Source: Mytilinidion resinicola
Lineage: Eukaryota; Ascomycota; Dothideomycetes; Mytilinidiales; Mytilinidiaceae
DNA: 64,000 bases
Assembly: GCF_010093595.1 (NCBI RefSeq)
Contig: NW_022985455.1
Span: forward strand, 20,978-84,977
Direction: 5' to 3'
Shown here: in pieces, positions 34,112-46,133 of the stretch
How positions within the stretch are numbered: position 1 is the first letter of the stretch
Layout: every line of letters starts with the position of its first letter
Position numbers and translations under genes: made by a program
The notes under the pieces: model-generated
The model's input: the letters and a program-made list of their open reading frames with translations, nothing else
Databases searched by the model: none
What the model was told of the DNA's origin: nothing

Positions 34112-35609
34112 CTAGTTCTTTGCCATGGTGAAGGGCAGGATGCGGCTGACGGCTTCGTTCTCGTCGTACTGGGTGGGGAAGCCGCCCTGCAAGATTCGTC
34201 GAAGAGCGTTGAGGCGCTGCAACTTCCACCACTTGTCGATGCGGACCTCGACGTTGCGGTTGATGCGCACCTTCATACGGCCAGCTCCGTAGCTACGGCC
34301 GGTCTCTTCGTTCAGCGCGGTGCTGTACTTGGGGCCACGGGTGGGCTTCTCGACCGAGTTGCGGATGTCCGCGAAGCTAGAATGAAGAGTCTTGCGATCC
34401 TTCTTCGAGATCTTGCGGGTGGAGACGCTGGCAAGCTCATCGAGGGTGTCCATGAGCTGATCTGTACGGCGGTAGACGGTGTAGCGTTTGATCATCTTCG
34501 GACCTGTCTTGTCGGTCTCCTCGTCCTCGGAATCTTCCTCATCGTTCGAAGCCTCTTCGTCTTCTTCCTGAGGAGTGTAGGACTTCTCGTACAGCAAGGC
34601 GATATTTTCTCCAGCTGCGACCTGAACGCCCGAGTCCGAGCTCTGAAGTTGGTCGATGAATGCCTCGATTGCTGTCTCGGTTGCCACCTCGAGATCGTCG
34701 AGCTCGGTGGCGAGCAGGCCCCATTCCTCGAGCGCAGCCACCACAACGCCAGCATCGTCGTGAGCGTTGACCGACCGACCGTCTGTCTCGACAATCTCCA
34801 AGAGAAAAGCCATGATGTCCTCAGTCTCCTCAGTCGCAGCTCCACCGAAGAAGGTCGCGGTGCCCAGGGTGTGGATAGCGCCAATCTTGGCCTGAATGGA
34901 CTCGGAATCGGAGACGGTGCGCTTGAGCTGCTCGACAACCGAGTCGTAGATCTGTCCGTCGTCGATGGTAATGACGGTGACAGCGAGGGCTAGAAGGCAG
35001 AGTTAGCTTTGGCTTCGAATGCAAGTCTGTGGGTATAGTACCTCTCAGAGCAGCCACGGTCTCTCGCTCGCTGGTCTCAGCCTTGATGCTCCTGATCATC
35101 GAAGGCAGAAGCTCATCGATATTGTTCTCAACGTCGTCCTTAGCGTATCGTGCCATAAGAATGTGCGCGAAGGCATTCAGGCTGTCGGCGCGGCCCTCGG
35201 TGCTGCTGCGCTTGCGGTCCACGATCTGCTCGATGCGAGTGTGGAGCTCTGACTTCCATGCGTCAGGTGGGAGGTCGACATCTTCACCGTTGAGGATATC
35301 TTCGATGGAATTAGAGCTGCGTAGCATCGTGTTAGCACAGTGAAGGTGGAATGGGCTGATGACGTGGAATGGAGAGGTGAGAGCCGGGGAGAAGGCGCGA
35401 GACACATACCTCCAGGCAGTACCATCAGAGAGGTCGTTGTCCTCCTCGTCGGACCCATGCCTGCTGGGGTTACGGGAGGTTGCCCTTGAGTTGGCAGCGC
35501 TATTGACCGCCGAGTTGACCTTGGAGGAGACGGCGGAGATGTTCCTGGAACGAGCCTTGCGGCTAACGGTCTTGCCGCTCTCCAGAGCCTGTCGACGGAG
35601 ATCGCGCAT
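34112..35609 (-). CDS. Interferon-related developmental regulator (IFRD) family protein
   Basis: Three exons, 35410-35609, 35042-35316 and 34112-34989, give 450 residues. Introns of 93 and 52 bases have GT-AG ends and GCTAAC branches, and all phases agree. The start MRDLRRQALESGKTVSRKA and the end WWKLQRLNALRRILQGGFPTQ with YDENEAVSRILPF are characteristic of fungal IFRD proteins. The middle is helical and ARM/HEAT-like (TIDDGQIYDSVVEQLKRTV, GAIHTLGTATFFGG), interrupted by an acidic stretch (EEDEEASNDEEDSEDEE) around residues 310-330. Mammalian IFRD1/2 associate with ribosomes or transcription regulators; Ifrd2 and the yeast relative Ifh-type roles should not be transferred without test. Likely cytosolic or nuclear; the fungal function is not established. 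Confidence 0.9.
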
Positions 35610-36610
35610 TTTGCTGAAGATGGAGAGAAATGACTTTTGGAGAGAACTGGGAAAATATAAAAGGTATGCGCTGTACAGGTGAGGTGGCCAGCCGCCTGCA
35701 CCGACTGACTGCTGTGCGGGGTTCGATCTGAAGAGAAGAAGGTGTGGACGTGGAGCGCTGTGGAGGTTATTGCAGAGGGAGAGCAGAGTGGTAGGAGTGT
35801 ACAGGAAGGAAGTAGATGTCCATGGAGGCGAGAACAATAGCTGAGGAAACAATAGTGTGACTCGACAATCTGAAGCGCGGCGGGCAAAGTTCACCAAATG
35901 TGAAGGCTGGCATGTCAGGTGACTCACGTCATCAACACCCCACCGAAATGTGAGGCTGCCGACTGTCTCTTCACAGTCAAGGTCGCTTCACTCCAACACC
36001 AACCGGTCAATCAGTAAGGCATGGTAAGAGTTCACCGGCCCTCTACCATGGCATACACCCAGTAGAATCATCGTGGAACAAGACAATGACGTTTCTGTAG
36101 AACACAGAGTTCATGATCCTCCTTTCGGACAAGATAGCAATCACGATTCACTGAAAATTTATTACAGCCATACAGCTTTCTACAGAAACCCTTGGAGGCG
36201 AGGAGTAGGTTTTGCAAAGCGGAGGCTCCGATGGTAATATCGTGCAACTCTCTTTCCACCATCCCAATCGGCAGCCCCTCAGTAAGTAGTTAAGGGGTTC
36301 ATTGCAGAGCTACACATGATTAATTGGAACAAAACTGCGACAATCTCTTGAGACCAAGGCAAGGCTAAATTTGATACTCTCTTTATGGAGGAGTGAATAC
36401 AGTTCTACTCCAATCTACTTATATATCATCTCGCCCAAACCCCTGTGACGCTGCCTCCCACTCGTTCATGAACTTAGGTAAAGAGACATTTCGTTGGCTC
36501 TATACGTTAGTTTCACGTACCTTCAGGTCTCCCAAAGTTTATGCAAAGCTCAATTATTCACATCAAACACCCCGAGTCTAAGCAAACCGATCCACCACGA
36601 TCCACTTTCT
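35610..36610. other. 1 kb intergenic, nothing recognised
   Basis: The right-hand side of the IFRD start probably holds its promoter. The 35610-35927 stretch is open in the minus frame but lacks a better ATG. The rest to 36610 is AT-rich with no gene or repeat seen. Confidence 0.45.
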
Positions 36611-38115
36611 TCATTGGCCCCTCGACAGTTTGAACCCGCCAGGTACTTTCCTCTGAAATACGCCCTCAGGATCATACTTCGCGGCCACCTCCCCCATAAA
36701 CTTTACATTATCCGCTCCATAGCTGGTGAGCGGTTTCTGCGACGCATCAGAATAGTTGAGATAGCGCCATGGTACATTCCCGGCACGTTCAATAGCGAAC
36801 TTCTCGATTGCATCTTTCCACGCCACTATCTTTGGCTCGGCGATTGTGTGCTGGTCATCCGTGTCGACGCTAACTTGGCCAAGCCATAAGATCGAGTTGC
36901 TCAGGACGGAATCTAGGCCCAGGACGTTGCCCCCTTGCTCGACGGAGCGTTGGGCGAAGTAGGTTGGGAGCGGTTGGAGGAGGCATTGGGTCGCGAAAGC
37001 CTCTGCGGGCATCAGGCTTTTAAAGTCTTCGACTAATTCGTCGTGCAGTTCGACAACTTTTTTGATGATTGCGGCGTCGTTTCGGAATGTAAGGGTGATG
37101 GTAACAACTCTAGTCGGTGTTATCCTACATGGAAAACCTGTGCACTGGTTTAAGGACTGCGAGGGAGCTTTACATACCGCTTATCAACTAGAAGCGAATA
37201 TAGGTTCGCACTCTCTTCTACGCTTCTTATCTTAAGGTCCTTAACTACGGCTGGAACCTTCTGAATCTCCTCAAACGCAGCGGCATCCGGAACCCCATTC
37301 GTATCCACAAGCACGCTCAACGCTACGACTTCACTAGCCATCGCCGCCATAAACGTAAAACCCACAATCATCGCATCCTCAGGCCGCTTCTCGCTCTCAT
37401 CAGTAAACCTGACCAACGCCTCCACAATTTCCATCCCACTACTCCTCGGCGCCACAATAACCCCACCCCACACCCTCGTCGCCGGGATGGTCCGCATATC
37501 AAACCGCGTTACAATCCCAAAGTTCCCCGATCCCCCTTTCAGCGCTCTCCACAAATCCGGATTCTCGCTCTTATTCGCATTAACCACATCCCCACTCGCC
37601 AGCACCACCTCAAAATTAACCACGCTATCACAGCCCATCCCCATCCGGCCTGTATAGTGCGAGTTCCCGCCGCCGGTCAAGAACCCGCCCACCCCTACAT
37701 CCGCAACGCGCCCGCCCGCAACGCAAACCCCGTGCTTGTCCAGCGCGTTGTAGACCGCGCCCCAGCGCAGACCAGACTCGATAGACGCGAGCGTTGTTTC
37801 GGGGTCGTAGGTCACGCGTGTCATGAGGCCCAGGTCAATGACGACGCCGTCGTGGATGTTGCTGCCGCCGGCCCATTGCGAGTGGCCGCCGCTGCGGATG
37901 GCGAAGTTGCCGTCGGCGCGCGCGAGGGCTTTGATGGTGCGGGAGACGTCGGCGGTGGTGCGAGGCTGGATGATGTAGGAGGGGTGGAGGCGGGCGTTGG
38001 CGGCCCAGTAGGAGGATTCGCGTGCGGCGTATGCGGGGGATGTAGGGGAGAGCAGGAGGGAGGAGAGGCCGGCGGCGGTGAGGGCGGCGTGTTGGGTGGG
38101 GAGTTGAGGTGCCAT
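36611..38115 (-). CDS. FAD-linked oxidase, berberine-bridge-enzyme-like
   Basis: Exons 37178-38115 and 36611-37109 give 478 residues from the ATG MAPQLPTQ; the frame upstream begins at a non-ATG codon. The 68-base intron (GTATGT...ACTAG) keeps frame. The PCMH-type FAD domain is clear: IIQPRTTADVSRTIKALAR, RSGGHSQWAGG with the flavin-linking His78, VIDLGLM, and GGFLTGGGNS. The second covalent cysteine seen in bicovalent family members is absent; GRVADVGVGG has Ala-Asp there, so a single His link is expected. The BBE C-terminal segment WRYLNYSD and the end KYDPEGVFQRKVPGGFKL are typical. No signal peptide is visible, so it is likely intracellular, unlike many secreted relatives. Such oxidases act in secondary metabolism and on carbohydrates; the substrate is unknown. 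Confidence 0.9.
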
Positions 38116-38759
38116 GGTGGTGGAAGAGGGTTGATTTATCAAAGCATCTTCGAGTAGTGTGAAGGTGGAAGACGGTTGAAAATTAAAGGATTTTGGAGTT
38201 ACGTGACAGTTGAAGAGGGGTACTGCGTATGCATAGGCTTCCTTCTTTTAAAGTTGTGGGCCATGATAAGCCAGCTCAATCCTACACGCAGCCAAGCAAG
38301 CCTTCAAGGAGGATAACCTGATGCGGATGGAAAGTGTGCTTTGTCGTGCTTCGCCGCATCGACCCCTTGCTAGTTGGAGCGCTTGTCCCGTCCCGTCCCG
38401 GAGTGCAGGGTGGGGTTTGAAATAGCGCTTCGGGATGTCGTCTTAGGAATGAGGGGTCATGTGGCGGCGGGGTAATCTATTTGCATATCAAACTACCCTT
38501 CCACTACCCGTAGAGATTTCTGTCGGCGATCAAAGGATGATGAAGCAGAACAAATATCTAGACTTGCACGAGCCGTATCCAAATATACCTGATTGTACTC
38601 TCTCGGGAATCTTCGATGCACATTTGGCATCACTTTTCACGTCGTAGTCGCCGGGTGGCCCATCGTTTCCTCAAGGTCTCACAGGTTTGTAATTTCAAAG
38701 TAGTCCTCCGGCCTGGCGGAAACTAAGTCTCAACCCACGCCAGCTTGACCATGAAGGTA
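38116..38759. other. Intergenic between two minus-strand oxidoreductase genes
   Basis: This is the promoter region of the flavin oxidase. It contains a short GTCCC triplication near 38385. A 62-codon plus frame at 38459 has no support. Confidence 0.45.
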
Positions 38760-39815
38760 TCAAACGTGTATGTGCGTCTTCTGGACCCTTTTGCCATCTC
38801 TGTATGCATCCAGCACACTGTTTGCATTCTCCGCAGTCAACCCCTGTTTGACCGTGAAACTCAACGGCTTGATCTTGCCGCTCGTCAAATACGCCGGCAC
38901 GTGTTCCCAAAATGGATAGGCAAGTGCAGGCCTAGCCTGAGATGACCCGAAGACATCAATCAGTTCGAAGCCAGCCTTCTTACCTACCACTTTGGTCTCA
39001 TCAACCGGGCCGAGGGGCAAAAGCCTCGCTACTTTGCCTTTCTTGCTGCTCGACAATGCATTCAAACCCAGGATCTGATCGGCAGGAACATTGATCGCAT
39101 CGAAGGCATAGATCAAATCATCGCCAACCACCTTGCGCACCCTCTCGAGGACTGCTTCGTATCCGCCATGGCGATCGAGGACGTGAGTGGCGCCGTAGCT
39201 CTTCAACTCTTGCTCAGGTCCGCCGACAGTAATAATGGTGCCAATGCCCGCCAGTTTAGCCAGTTGGACAGCAAATTTGCCGCAGTTGCTTCCGCCGCCA
39301 AGAATCAGAAGAACGGTTCCTTTGTAGTCGAAGGACTTCGCTGCATCTGTCCACGGCGCGGGGATCCCCACTCCGTTCTTGTCATCGAACAGGCCTACAA
39401 GCGGCGCAATGATATTGGTCGGTAAAGTCGCTGCTTCGTCATCGGTAATCGAGTCAGGGATCTGGAATCCGGCCCCAATGTCGTTGACTGCATACTCTTG
39501 CGACCCGTTCTGGCTGTACGCCGTTGAGAATCCTGGATGCGAGAGGACACGGTCCCCGATTTGGTACTTAGTGACCCCAGGGCCGAGCGCTACGACCGTA
39601 CCAGTAACATCGTTTGTCACGAGCGCCGGAAGGCCGTCGGCAGTGAAGAGACCATCATCGCGGGTCTTCTGGTCATGGGGATTGATGCCTGCGACGGTGA
39701 CCTTGAGCAAGACTTGATCCGGGCCTGGCTTGGGGACTGGGTGGTCTGTAATGAGTGAGAGCGGTTTGCCCACTTCTGCCACTACCAAAGCTTTTGAAGT
39801 TGTCGGGATTGTCAT
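38760..39815 (-). CDS. MDR-family reductase, enoyl-reductase-like
   Basis: A single-exon frame of 351 codons starts at an ATG (MTIPTTSKALVV). It is a zinc-independent medium-chain dehydrogenase/reductase: N-terminal GroES-like fold (DQVLLKVTVAGINPHDQ, VTNDVTGTVVALGPGVTKYQIGDRV) and NAD(P)-binding Rossmann fold with VLLILGGGSNCGKFAVQLAKLAG (about residues 168-190). The cysteines and histidines that bind zinc in alcohol dehydrogenases are not present. This is the pattern of fungal trans-acting enoyl reductases (LovC type) and of many stand-alone quinone or aldehyde reductases; without a neighbouring polyketide synthase the latter is more likely. It sits between the flavin oxidase and the C2H2 regulator, all in the same orientation. 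Confidence 0.88.
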   Translation of the reverse strand: MTIPTTSKALVVAEVGKPLSLITDHPVPKPGPDQVLLKVTVAGINPHDQKTRDDGLFTADGLPALVTNDVTGTVVALGPGVTKYQIGDRVLSHPGFSTAYSQNGSQEYAVNDIGAGFQIPDSITDDEAATLPTNIIAPLVGLFDDKNGVGIPAPWTDAAKSFDYKGTVLLILGGGSNCGKFAVQLAKLAGIGTIITVGGPEQELKSYGATHVLDRHGGYEAVLERVRKVVGDDLIYAFDAINVPADQILGLNALSSSKKGKVARLLPLGPVDETKVVGKKAGFELIDVFGSSQARPALAYPFWEHVPAYLTSGKIKPLSFTVKQGLTAENANSVLDAYRDGKRVQKTHIHV

Positions 39816-40896
39816 GGTTTTTTTTCGCTCTTGGGCTGTGTAGGAATTCTTGAAGTATAGTTACTGTTAGCGTACTTTATATAAGCAAGAAATTGAAGCT
39901 TACTCGGCGGTTTTGGCTTATGCGTATGGTATTCGTTATATAGTAGCACGGAAAATAATTTTCTCCTCTTCAAAATGCGTTCTTGAGGAAGAGAAGTTGA
40001 CGCTATTTTTATTCAGAAGACGCGTTGATCAGGAGACTTTATATATTGCTGCTTATACAACCTATGGCGCTATTATTAATCGAGATCACGACTATTATCA
40101 AGATCAAGCTAAAGCGGAGATGATTCGCTAAGATCGTCAGCGATGCGGGGGACCTTGATGTATATTAGAAAGCAATGGAAAGATCAAAGAGCTCAACAAT
40201 CCGCGAACGGTCCACGCAGAGTCTCCGTAAAGTCCGCGCTAAGAAGGGTCATTCCAGCGCTATGAATCCCTTTTGGACTAGCTTGTCTATCTCGCATGTG
40301 TTGGTCATGCAAGACACTCGAACACGCGTTGGGACTATTCTTCCTAATACCATTACCTAGCAAGCTCGTCATGCATTTCACATCATAGTTCGGATGATTT
40401 GATATCCAAAGAGTAATTTTCGAAACGTGGCCGTATCTGCGGAGCAGTCCAAATCTTGTATAATTTGCCCGATGTGTCCCCACTCCAAGAAATTGCTTGC
40501 GGGGATGGAATTCCTGTCAGGTCGAATAAAGACTTGCCTAAGGACGCCGAAATACTCCAAAAACCCATAGAACGACCTTGGGCACCGTAGTGGGAAGAGA
40601 GGCAATATGAGATAATAGAAAAGCCATCGATGACACTCTAACCCTCATAAACACAGAATGCATAGATGTAGAAATGCAGAAATCGACAGAAAGAGGAAAA
40701 TGACCGAGATGTATGAGTCCTGGGATCCGGGTAAAGTCCTTCGCTTGAGGCACTGCGGGCTGAGACTTGTAGATCGTATATTTCGGGTGCCGAAAACTGT
40801 CATTTATGCTTGATCCGGTGGGGGTCTCGGTTTGGCCAACGGTAAACCTAGGAGCTAAAGCACATGCCAGTTTCGATCATAGAGACGTGCTGATGC
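39816..40896. other. Intergenic with AT-rich stretch
   Basis: About 39840-40180 is markedly AT-rich. It contains a 72-codon plus frame (39913-40131) starting at TTG with protein-like but unrecognised content (ALE-free, Tyr/Ile-rich). The promoter of the reductase is at the left end. The rest has no signal. Confidence 0.4.
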
Positions 40897-41954
40897 TTAG
40901 TTTATGAAGCTTTGAGGCGCGGATCTCTGGCCAGGTGCTCGTTTCGGGATATTTTGCTGATGATACGATCGTAGATGCTCGGTAAGGTGATCGCGGCGGC
41001 TGAAGCCTCGAGGACCTACGCGGCTGCACCTGTGAACAGTACAGGGGAATGATTTGTCTTCGCTGTGCACCGTCGCTTGGTGCCGCTGGAGGTCGGCCAA
41101 CCTGCCGAACAAAGCGGTGGAAGTGCATCCCTCGAAGTCACATTTGTACGTCGACTTCGGCTTCCTAGTGATTGTTAGCTAGTAGATGCGTTGCAGAGTG
41201 AATAGCACCTACTCCTTCCCACTGTTTGTTCTACTTGGTGTTTTGCTCTCGAGCCGTCCCGGCGAGGCTGCTGAAGGAGACGGTGAAGCCGAGTAGTCGG
41301 CATTGCGCTCGTCTGCCGCATATTCTTCGGTCTGCTGTTGATTGTCCGGGAGCTGAATACTTGGCAAATCTTGGTAGCTATATGGAGAGTAGTATGTTGG
41401 GGACTGTGCGTTGCTAATCTGCGCCGCTGATGAGGGAGCATAGGAATCGCTAGACGTATATGACGGTGCGACAGAATACGAATGGGCAGGCTGTTCCGAA
41501 ACGAGGTACGGTTGTGGCGGTTGTTGATATGTGTAAGTAGGCTGGACGGTCGAAGATGCGCTTGGTGGATTATGCCCTCCTGGTGATAGGTATCCTTGAC
41601 TTCTTGCGTGTTCGTGACTTGTCGGAGTCGAGGGAGTCACTCGGTAGCTCTGGGTACTAGACCATGTCGGCGTGGACTGTGCGACACCGGAAGAATACCC
41701 AGGAGCGGCTGAAGCTGCAGTATAATACTGGTGTCCAGTTGTTGCGGGTTGGAGCGAACGTGAGTAAGATGTCGTGGTCGTCGCATGGATTGAATTATAG
41801 GGGTCTTGTGGATGGGTAGAGGAGTTGGGGCTATGATTCGAAGCCTCATATTCAGCGCTTGGAGTGGCATGCCACTGCCAACATCTATTAGCTGAATTCA
41901 ACAAGCTAGGAACGCACGCACCATATAGTTTCCTGTGGGTTGTGGTGGCGACAT
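40897..41954 (-). CDS. C2H2 zinc-finger protein, probable transcription regulator
   Basis: Exons 41922-41954, 41213-41874 and 40897-41164 give 320 residues. The first exon is only 33 bases (MSPPQPTGNYM) and the introns are 47 and 48 bases, with GCTAAT/GCTAAC branch sites and consistent phase. The long middle is Ser/Tyr/Gln/Pro-rich and likely disordered. Two C2H2-type fingers lie at the C-terminus: CDFEGC...HQATVH and CTVHRC...HLRSYH, with FSRRDHLTEH in the second. This low-complexity plus terminal paired-finger layout is common in fungal regulators. It probably acts in the nucleus; target genes are unknown. Its position beside the two oxidoreductases raises, but does not prove, a local regulatory role. 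Confidence 0.85.
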
Positions 41955-43592
41955 TGGAGGCGCGGCGGCAGTGAGTTTATGGATCCTATTTGTCGTAAGA
42001 TAGCGAGGTAGATTGCCGGGCTTATGCTAGTGCTGTCAGAAAAGTGAAGCCTCAATGCATTAATGCCTAAGCGGCGAGTTCGTACAGCCTTGTTTAGTAC
42101 TCTGTCTTGATATATGAGCGCTTGTCGTTTGGCCCGTTTGCTGCTTCGAGTGACCGCGAACCACCGAATGTCAATATATATGAATCACGTCCCGTCCTTC
42201 CAAAACGCCCCTTTATGACTTTACATCCTTGAATGGTTTGCCTTCTGGAGAAAAATTAGGGATTACCATCTACACTTTTGCTCATTCTGAGTCAACCTCA
42301 AGGCAAAAACGGCGCCTAGAGACCGGAACAGAGGGAAAGAATCGGACCGCAGTCAATTGGTGCTAGGGTGGTGGAATCTGAATACTGAGAACAAAATTGA
42401 CACGTTATGCGTCCGGAGCGACCTGAGGGCTGCCGAATGAACTAGGATCGTGACTCCTCCGCACCGCGACGTTCAGCCTCGTGAAAACAAGAGGAGGAGA
42501 ATTGACGTTGAAGTTCGGCAAGGACGATGAGGCGGCTGGTGGCTGCAGGTAGTGAAAGTGAAGCTGCGGATTTATATGCCTAATTGATGAACGTGGCACT
42601 ACTCACTGCCCAAGCTGGTCGAAAGTGCATGAGAAGGACGGATGATGGAATGCAGCCTCACCTCTAACAACAGTACACGTGGAAAGTCTAAACAGAGACG
42701 CCGCAGAAGAAACGCCACGCGAAGAAACGACATGCGCGGCTTGACCAGAAACGGCGTTTTGATCATCGTACCTCGAGTGGTCCTGACTTCAAAGGGCACA
42801 AGGCTGAGGACTCCGGCAGGTGGTGAGCGCGGGGCCTTCTCGAGAGACTTGCACTTCGAAAGATACCATAGCCACACGAGAGGGAACCCAGAGAGCCGAA
42901 CATGGCTAGACGCGAGGAAGGCGACCGGTGAATACGCGGACAGCGATGCCTGAAAATTAGGGCGAAGAAGGCCACGAGAAGGGCGTCGGATTCATATACC
43001 TCTGAAATATGATAGACGTCTACGTGTACGACTGTGATTGCTGGGGGGGGCTGTGGAGGATTGAGGGGATGCGGCTTGCAGATGTTTGCCTTTTTGCCTT
43101 TCAGATTGCCCCCACACGCAGCCTTGTCAAGCGGAGTCAGCAGAGGTGGAGTCAAGGCTGTGCCCGTTAGTGGAAGCCAGAATGAGCCATGCCAAGCCTC
43201 TTGAAATAGAATCACACCGGAATATCAACAAGCCTGCGGTAGTGCTGTCATAGGAGTGCGGCAGTGAGAACGAGGCTATCCACATAAAGCAATGAGCGTC
43301 CACTTCTACTCAAGCTTAGACAGCTATGCTTGCGAGTGATTGGCGATCAAAGATTTAGGGTTAGTGGCAGTGCGAACTGTTCATGAGCACAAGCTTTCAA
43401 TCTCGTAGATCCTGCAGATATCAGAATGAACTCGGAGTAGCGACAAAAGTCACACTTGGGAGGAGCTATCAACACCAACTAAAGCTCATGATAGAGCTCT
43501 TTGGATAACTACCTTAATTCCTACAGGGATTGACACTCCGCTGGCCTTCAGAGGCTGCGAAGACCTACCATCGATCACGTGACGTGATGCCA
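41955..43592. other. 1.6 kb intergenic, nothing recognised
   Basis: This lies between the start of the zinc-finger gene and the 3' end of NOT3. Minus-strand frames at 42599-42877 and 42763-43215 have poor composition, overlap one another and match no family I know. A C-rich/G-rich run occurs near 43040. Confidence 0.45.
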
Positions 43593-45720
43593 CTATAGCT
43601 CGTCTTCCAAGAACTTGTAGGCGAATCGGAAGTCTGCCTTCCGCCGATTCATCCTATAAAAGAGTCAGATATGATTTCCATACAAGAAACTAGGGTCCTC
43701 AAAGAGGAAAAACAAGGACAACCTGTTGCTAGCCAATTTGGAATAAAAAGAAATGAAAGATGACGTACCATGTGCTCTCGTAGTCGAAGAACCTGTACGT
43801 CCCCTGCTCGTAGTCTTCCGTGATTGACTTCGGCTCTTCGTGTCGTTGGAACCATGTCTGGTATTGTTTGTGGAATCGCCAACTTTGAGACTTGAGCGCC
43901 TTAGCAGCAAGATATTGCTGGTAGGTGCCTTGCCGGTAATAGAAAGCATAGAACAGAGCATCGGTCTCGATCCTCGTGTATAGCCTCGGGTCGTCGAATA
44001 TCGGTAGTGGCTCCTGAGGATAGTGGTTAGGGGTGAACGGGTATGGATTCGCAGGCTTGTAGTGTCGGGGTGCTTCTGCGTCAACAGAGTCCGGCGCCGT
44101 CCTCATAGATATTTCCAGCGCATTGTCATTTTGCGGTCTTGATGACGAATTGATCTCCTTCTTCTTCTCTTCGAATGACAAGAGGAGATCTTGTAGGCTG
44201 GAGGGCAGATGGTAAACTGACTCCTCCTCTTCCTCGTCTGCGTGCGATTCTCCATTCGTCAACGGCGGTGTTGTCGACTGTGAGTCGTCCTCTTCAAATC
44301 CTGACATCTTCCTGCTCGCGGACGCTCGAACAGCATCTTCTGCCGATGTCACCCTCGACAAGTCTTCTAACTTCTCCGCCGCTGGTGTACCAGTTCCTGC
44401 GCTTGGAGCAGCAGCACTTGCAAGGCTCGGCGCAGGTGATTTCGATGATGTCTGGGCTGCGGGTGCTTGCTCTGCAGAGGGAGCAGCTGCTCGCTGCACG
44501 GGCTGGGGATGTGTAGATGCGGGTGAGGTAGTCGCGCTTGTTCGGGCGCCAGATGGAGCTAGGCTGCTCGCTGGTTGTGCTGGAGGCATTCCCGGTGGAG
44601 GAGGTAGGGGTGCTATCCCTACGCCGTTCTTGTCACTTGCTGCCGCCGCCGCCGCCGCTGATGCGTACTTCAAAGGTTCCCCGGGTGCTCTTGTTGGTAT
44701 AGGTGCTGGTTTCATATTCGCTGTAGGAGCTCCACTTGTGACGTTTGGCAAAGGTGTGTGTAGAGTGGCTAGGGCAGGTAATGGTGACTTGAGTTGTGTA
44801 GATGGCCTTCGGGCGCCCGTTGTTGGAGGTTCCGTCGGCTTTGGCTTCCCACCGCCTATACTTGACGACCGCTCCTGATCTGGTAAGTCATCCTGTATCG
44901 ACTGTGCATCTTGCGAGGAAACCCGATCCCCTTCGTTGCCCATGCCGTAGAGACCCTCCTCTTCTTGTAGGTTCAGGTCGTCGTAGATGCCATCGTCCTC
45001 CATGAAGTCGGCTTCCTGGTTGTTCTCCACGTAGTATCTGATGCTCTCGTCTAACTCCCGGACCTGATCTGTTTCCACGCCGCCGTTTTCCAGCGCTCGC
45101 AGGAGTAATTCCAATTTCCCCTGATGCCATTTATGCCGTTCTGTCACCCGCTCGAGCTCCGCTATCCGGTCTGCCTTCACTGTGTCCGCCTTCTTTCCCT
45201 TCTTCATTGTGACCTGCAACGACTCCGTCTCGGCCTCGATCGTTTCGATCTGCCGTTCGAGCTCTTCGACCATGTTTGATAAGAAATCCACGGCTTCCAG
45301 CTTCTCTTTCTCCTTGGGGTCGAGTTTGGACGCTAGTTGCAGGCCCTCTTTCGAATATGCTTTGGTTTTCATCTCCTTTTCCACGGCCTTGAACTTCTCC
45401 ATTTGCTAGGTCAAGGTCAGTGACAGCTCCGGGGCTCTAACGCGGGGAGCAATTGGGGGACGCACTGTTTCGATTAGCTTCCGCTGTTCCATCAGCGGCT
45501 TCTTGTCTTTGATGTCGTTCATGGCGGCCCATGTCTTGATCTGGTCTCGGGACCGCTGGAGCTTCTTGATCTCCTTCTTCAGCGCATCCTCGAGCTTCTC
45601 CTTCTGCGAGGGGTTTGTGGTTTGCTGGATCTTCTCATAGATGCTCTCAAAGGCCTGTACGCCCTCACCGACCTTCTTGAAGCACTTCTCGACCTCGTTC
45701 ATGAGCTTTCGAGCAGCCAT
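43593..45720 (-). CDS. NOT3: CCR4-NOT complex subunit 3/5
   Basis: Exons 45466-45720, 43769-45405 and 43593-43653 give 650 residues. Introns of 60 and 115 bases rejoin canonical family sequence ([27 protein letters not shown] across the first, [23 protein letters not shown] across the second). The N-terminal ~230 residues are the coiled-coil Not3 domain; a Pro/Ala/Ser-rich linker follows with an eight-alanine run near residue 335; residues ~515-650 form the NOT box ([44 protein letters not shown]). The protein links NOT2 to the NOT1 scaffold of the deadenylase complex, in cytoplasm and nucleus, and in yeast Not5 senses ribosomes with non-optimal codons. It is divergent from the tRNA deacylase gene, 413 bases apart. 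Confidence 0.95.
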
Positions 45721-46133
45721 GGCGACTGGCTAGCCTCGCGCGAGACGGGCAGATGTCTGAACCGAGTGTGGTGGTTCTGGGTGATATAATGGGGCAGCAG
45801 CGGCTCAGCTGGTAGGCGGGCACGCTGGCTATGGTGATGGAGGTGTTGGTGTCGTGATTGTTCGCGGATGGATGCGTGAGGTTGCGGTGTCTCTGGCGCA
45901 ACTGGAAGCCGCGCTAGTACGCGCCAAGCTTTACGATCTCCCGCTTCCCACGCGGTCCAGCTCCACCACGGGGAAGCCTCCGTCGCCGTCATCTCAGTCA
46001 CCATGTTGCCCTAGCAATGCGGTGAGGTTTTGAAACACCACGGCAGTCGCCTTCTTATAATCTTGCACTCTATAGACCACATTCAACCCCGCCGCAATCA
46101 GATCATTCTCCCCACATAAAGCTTCCCGCCAGC
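45721..46133. promoter_or_regulatory. Bidirectional promoter region, NOT3 and DTD1
   Basis: These 413 bases separate two divergent start codons. No further gene or specific site is claimed. Confidence 0.55.

Noticed and set aside
42599..43215. Two overlapping minus-strand frames
   Set aside because: They overlap in different frames, lack homology I can recognise and have no supporting splice sites.
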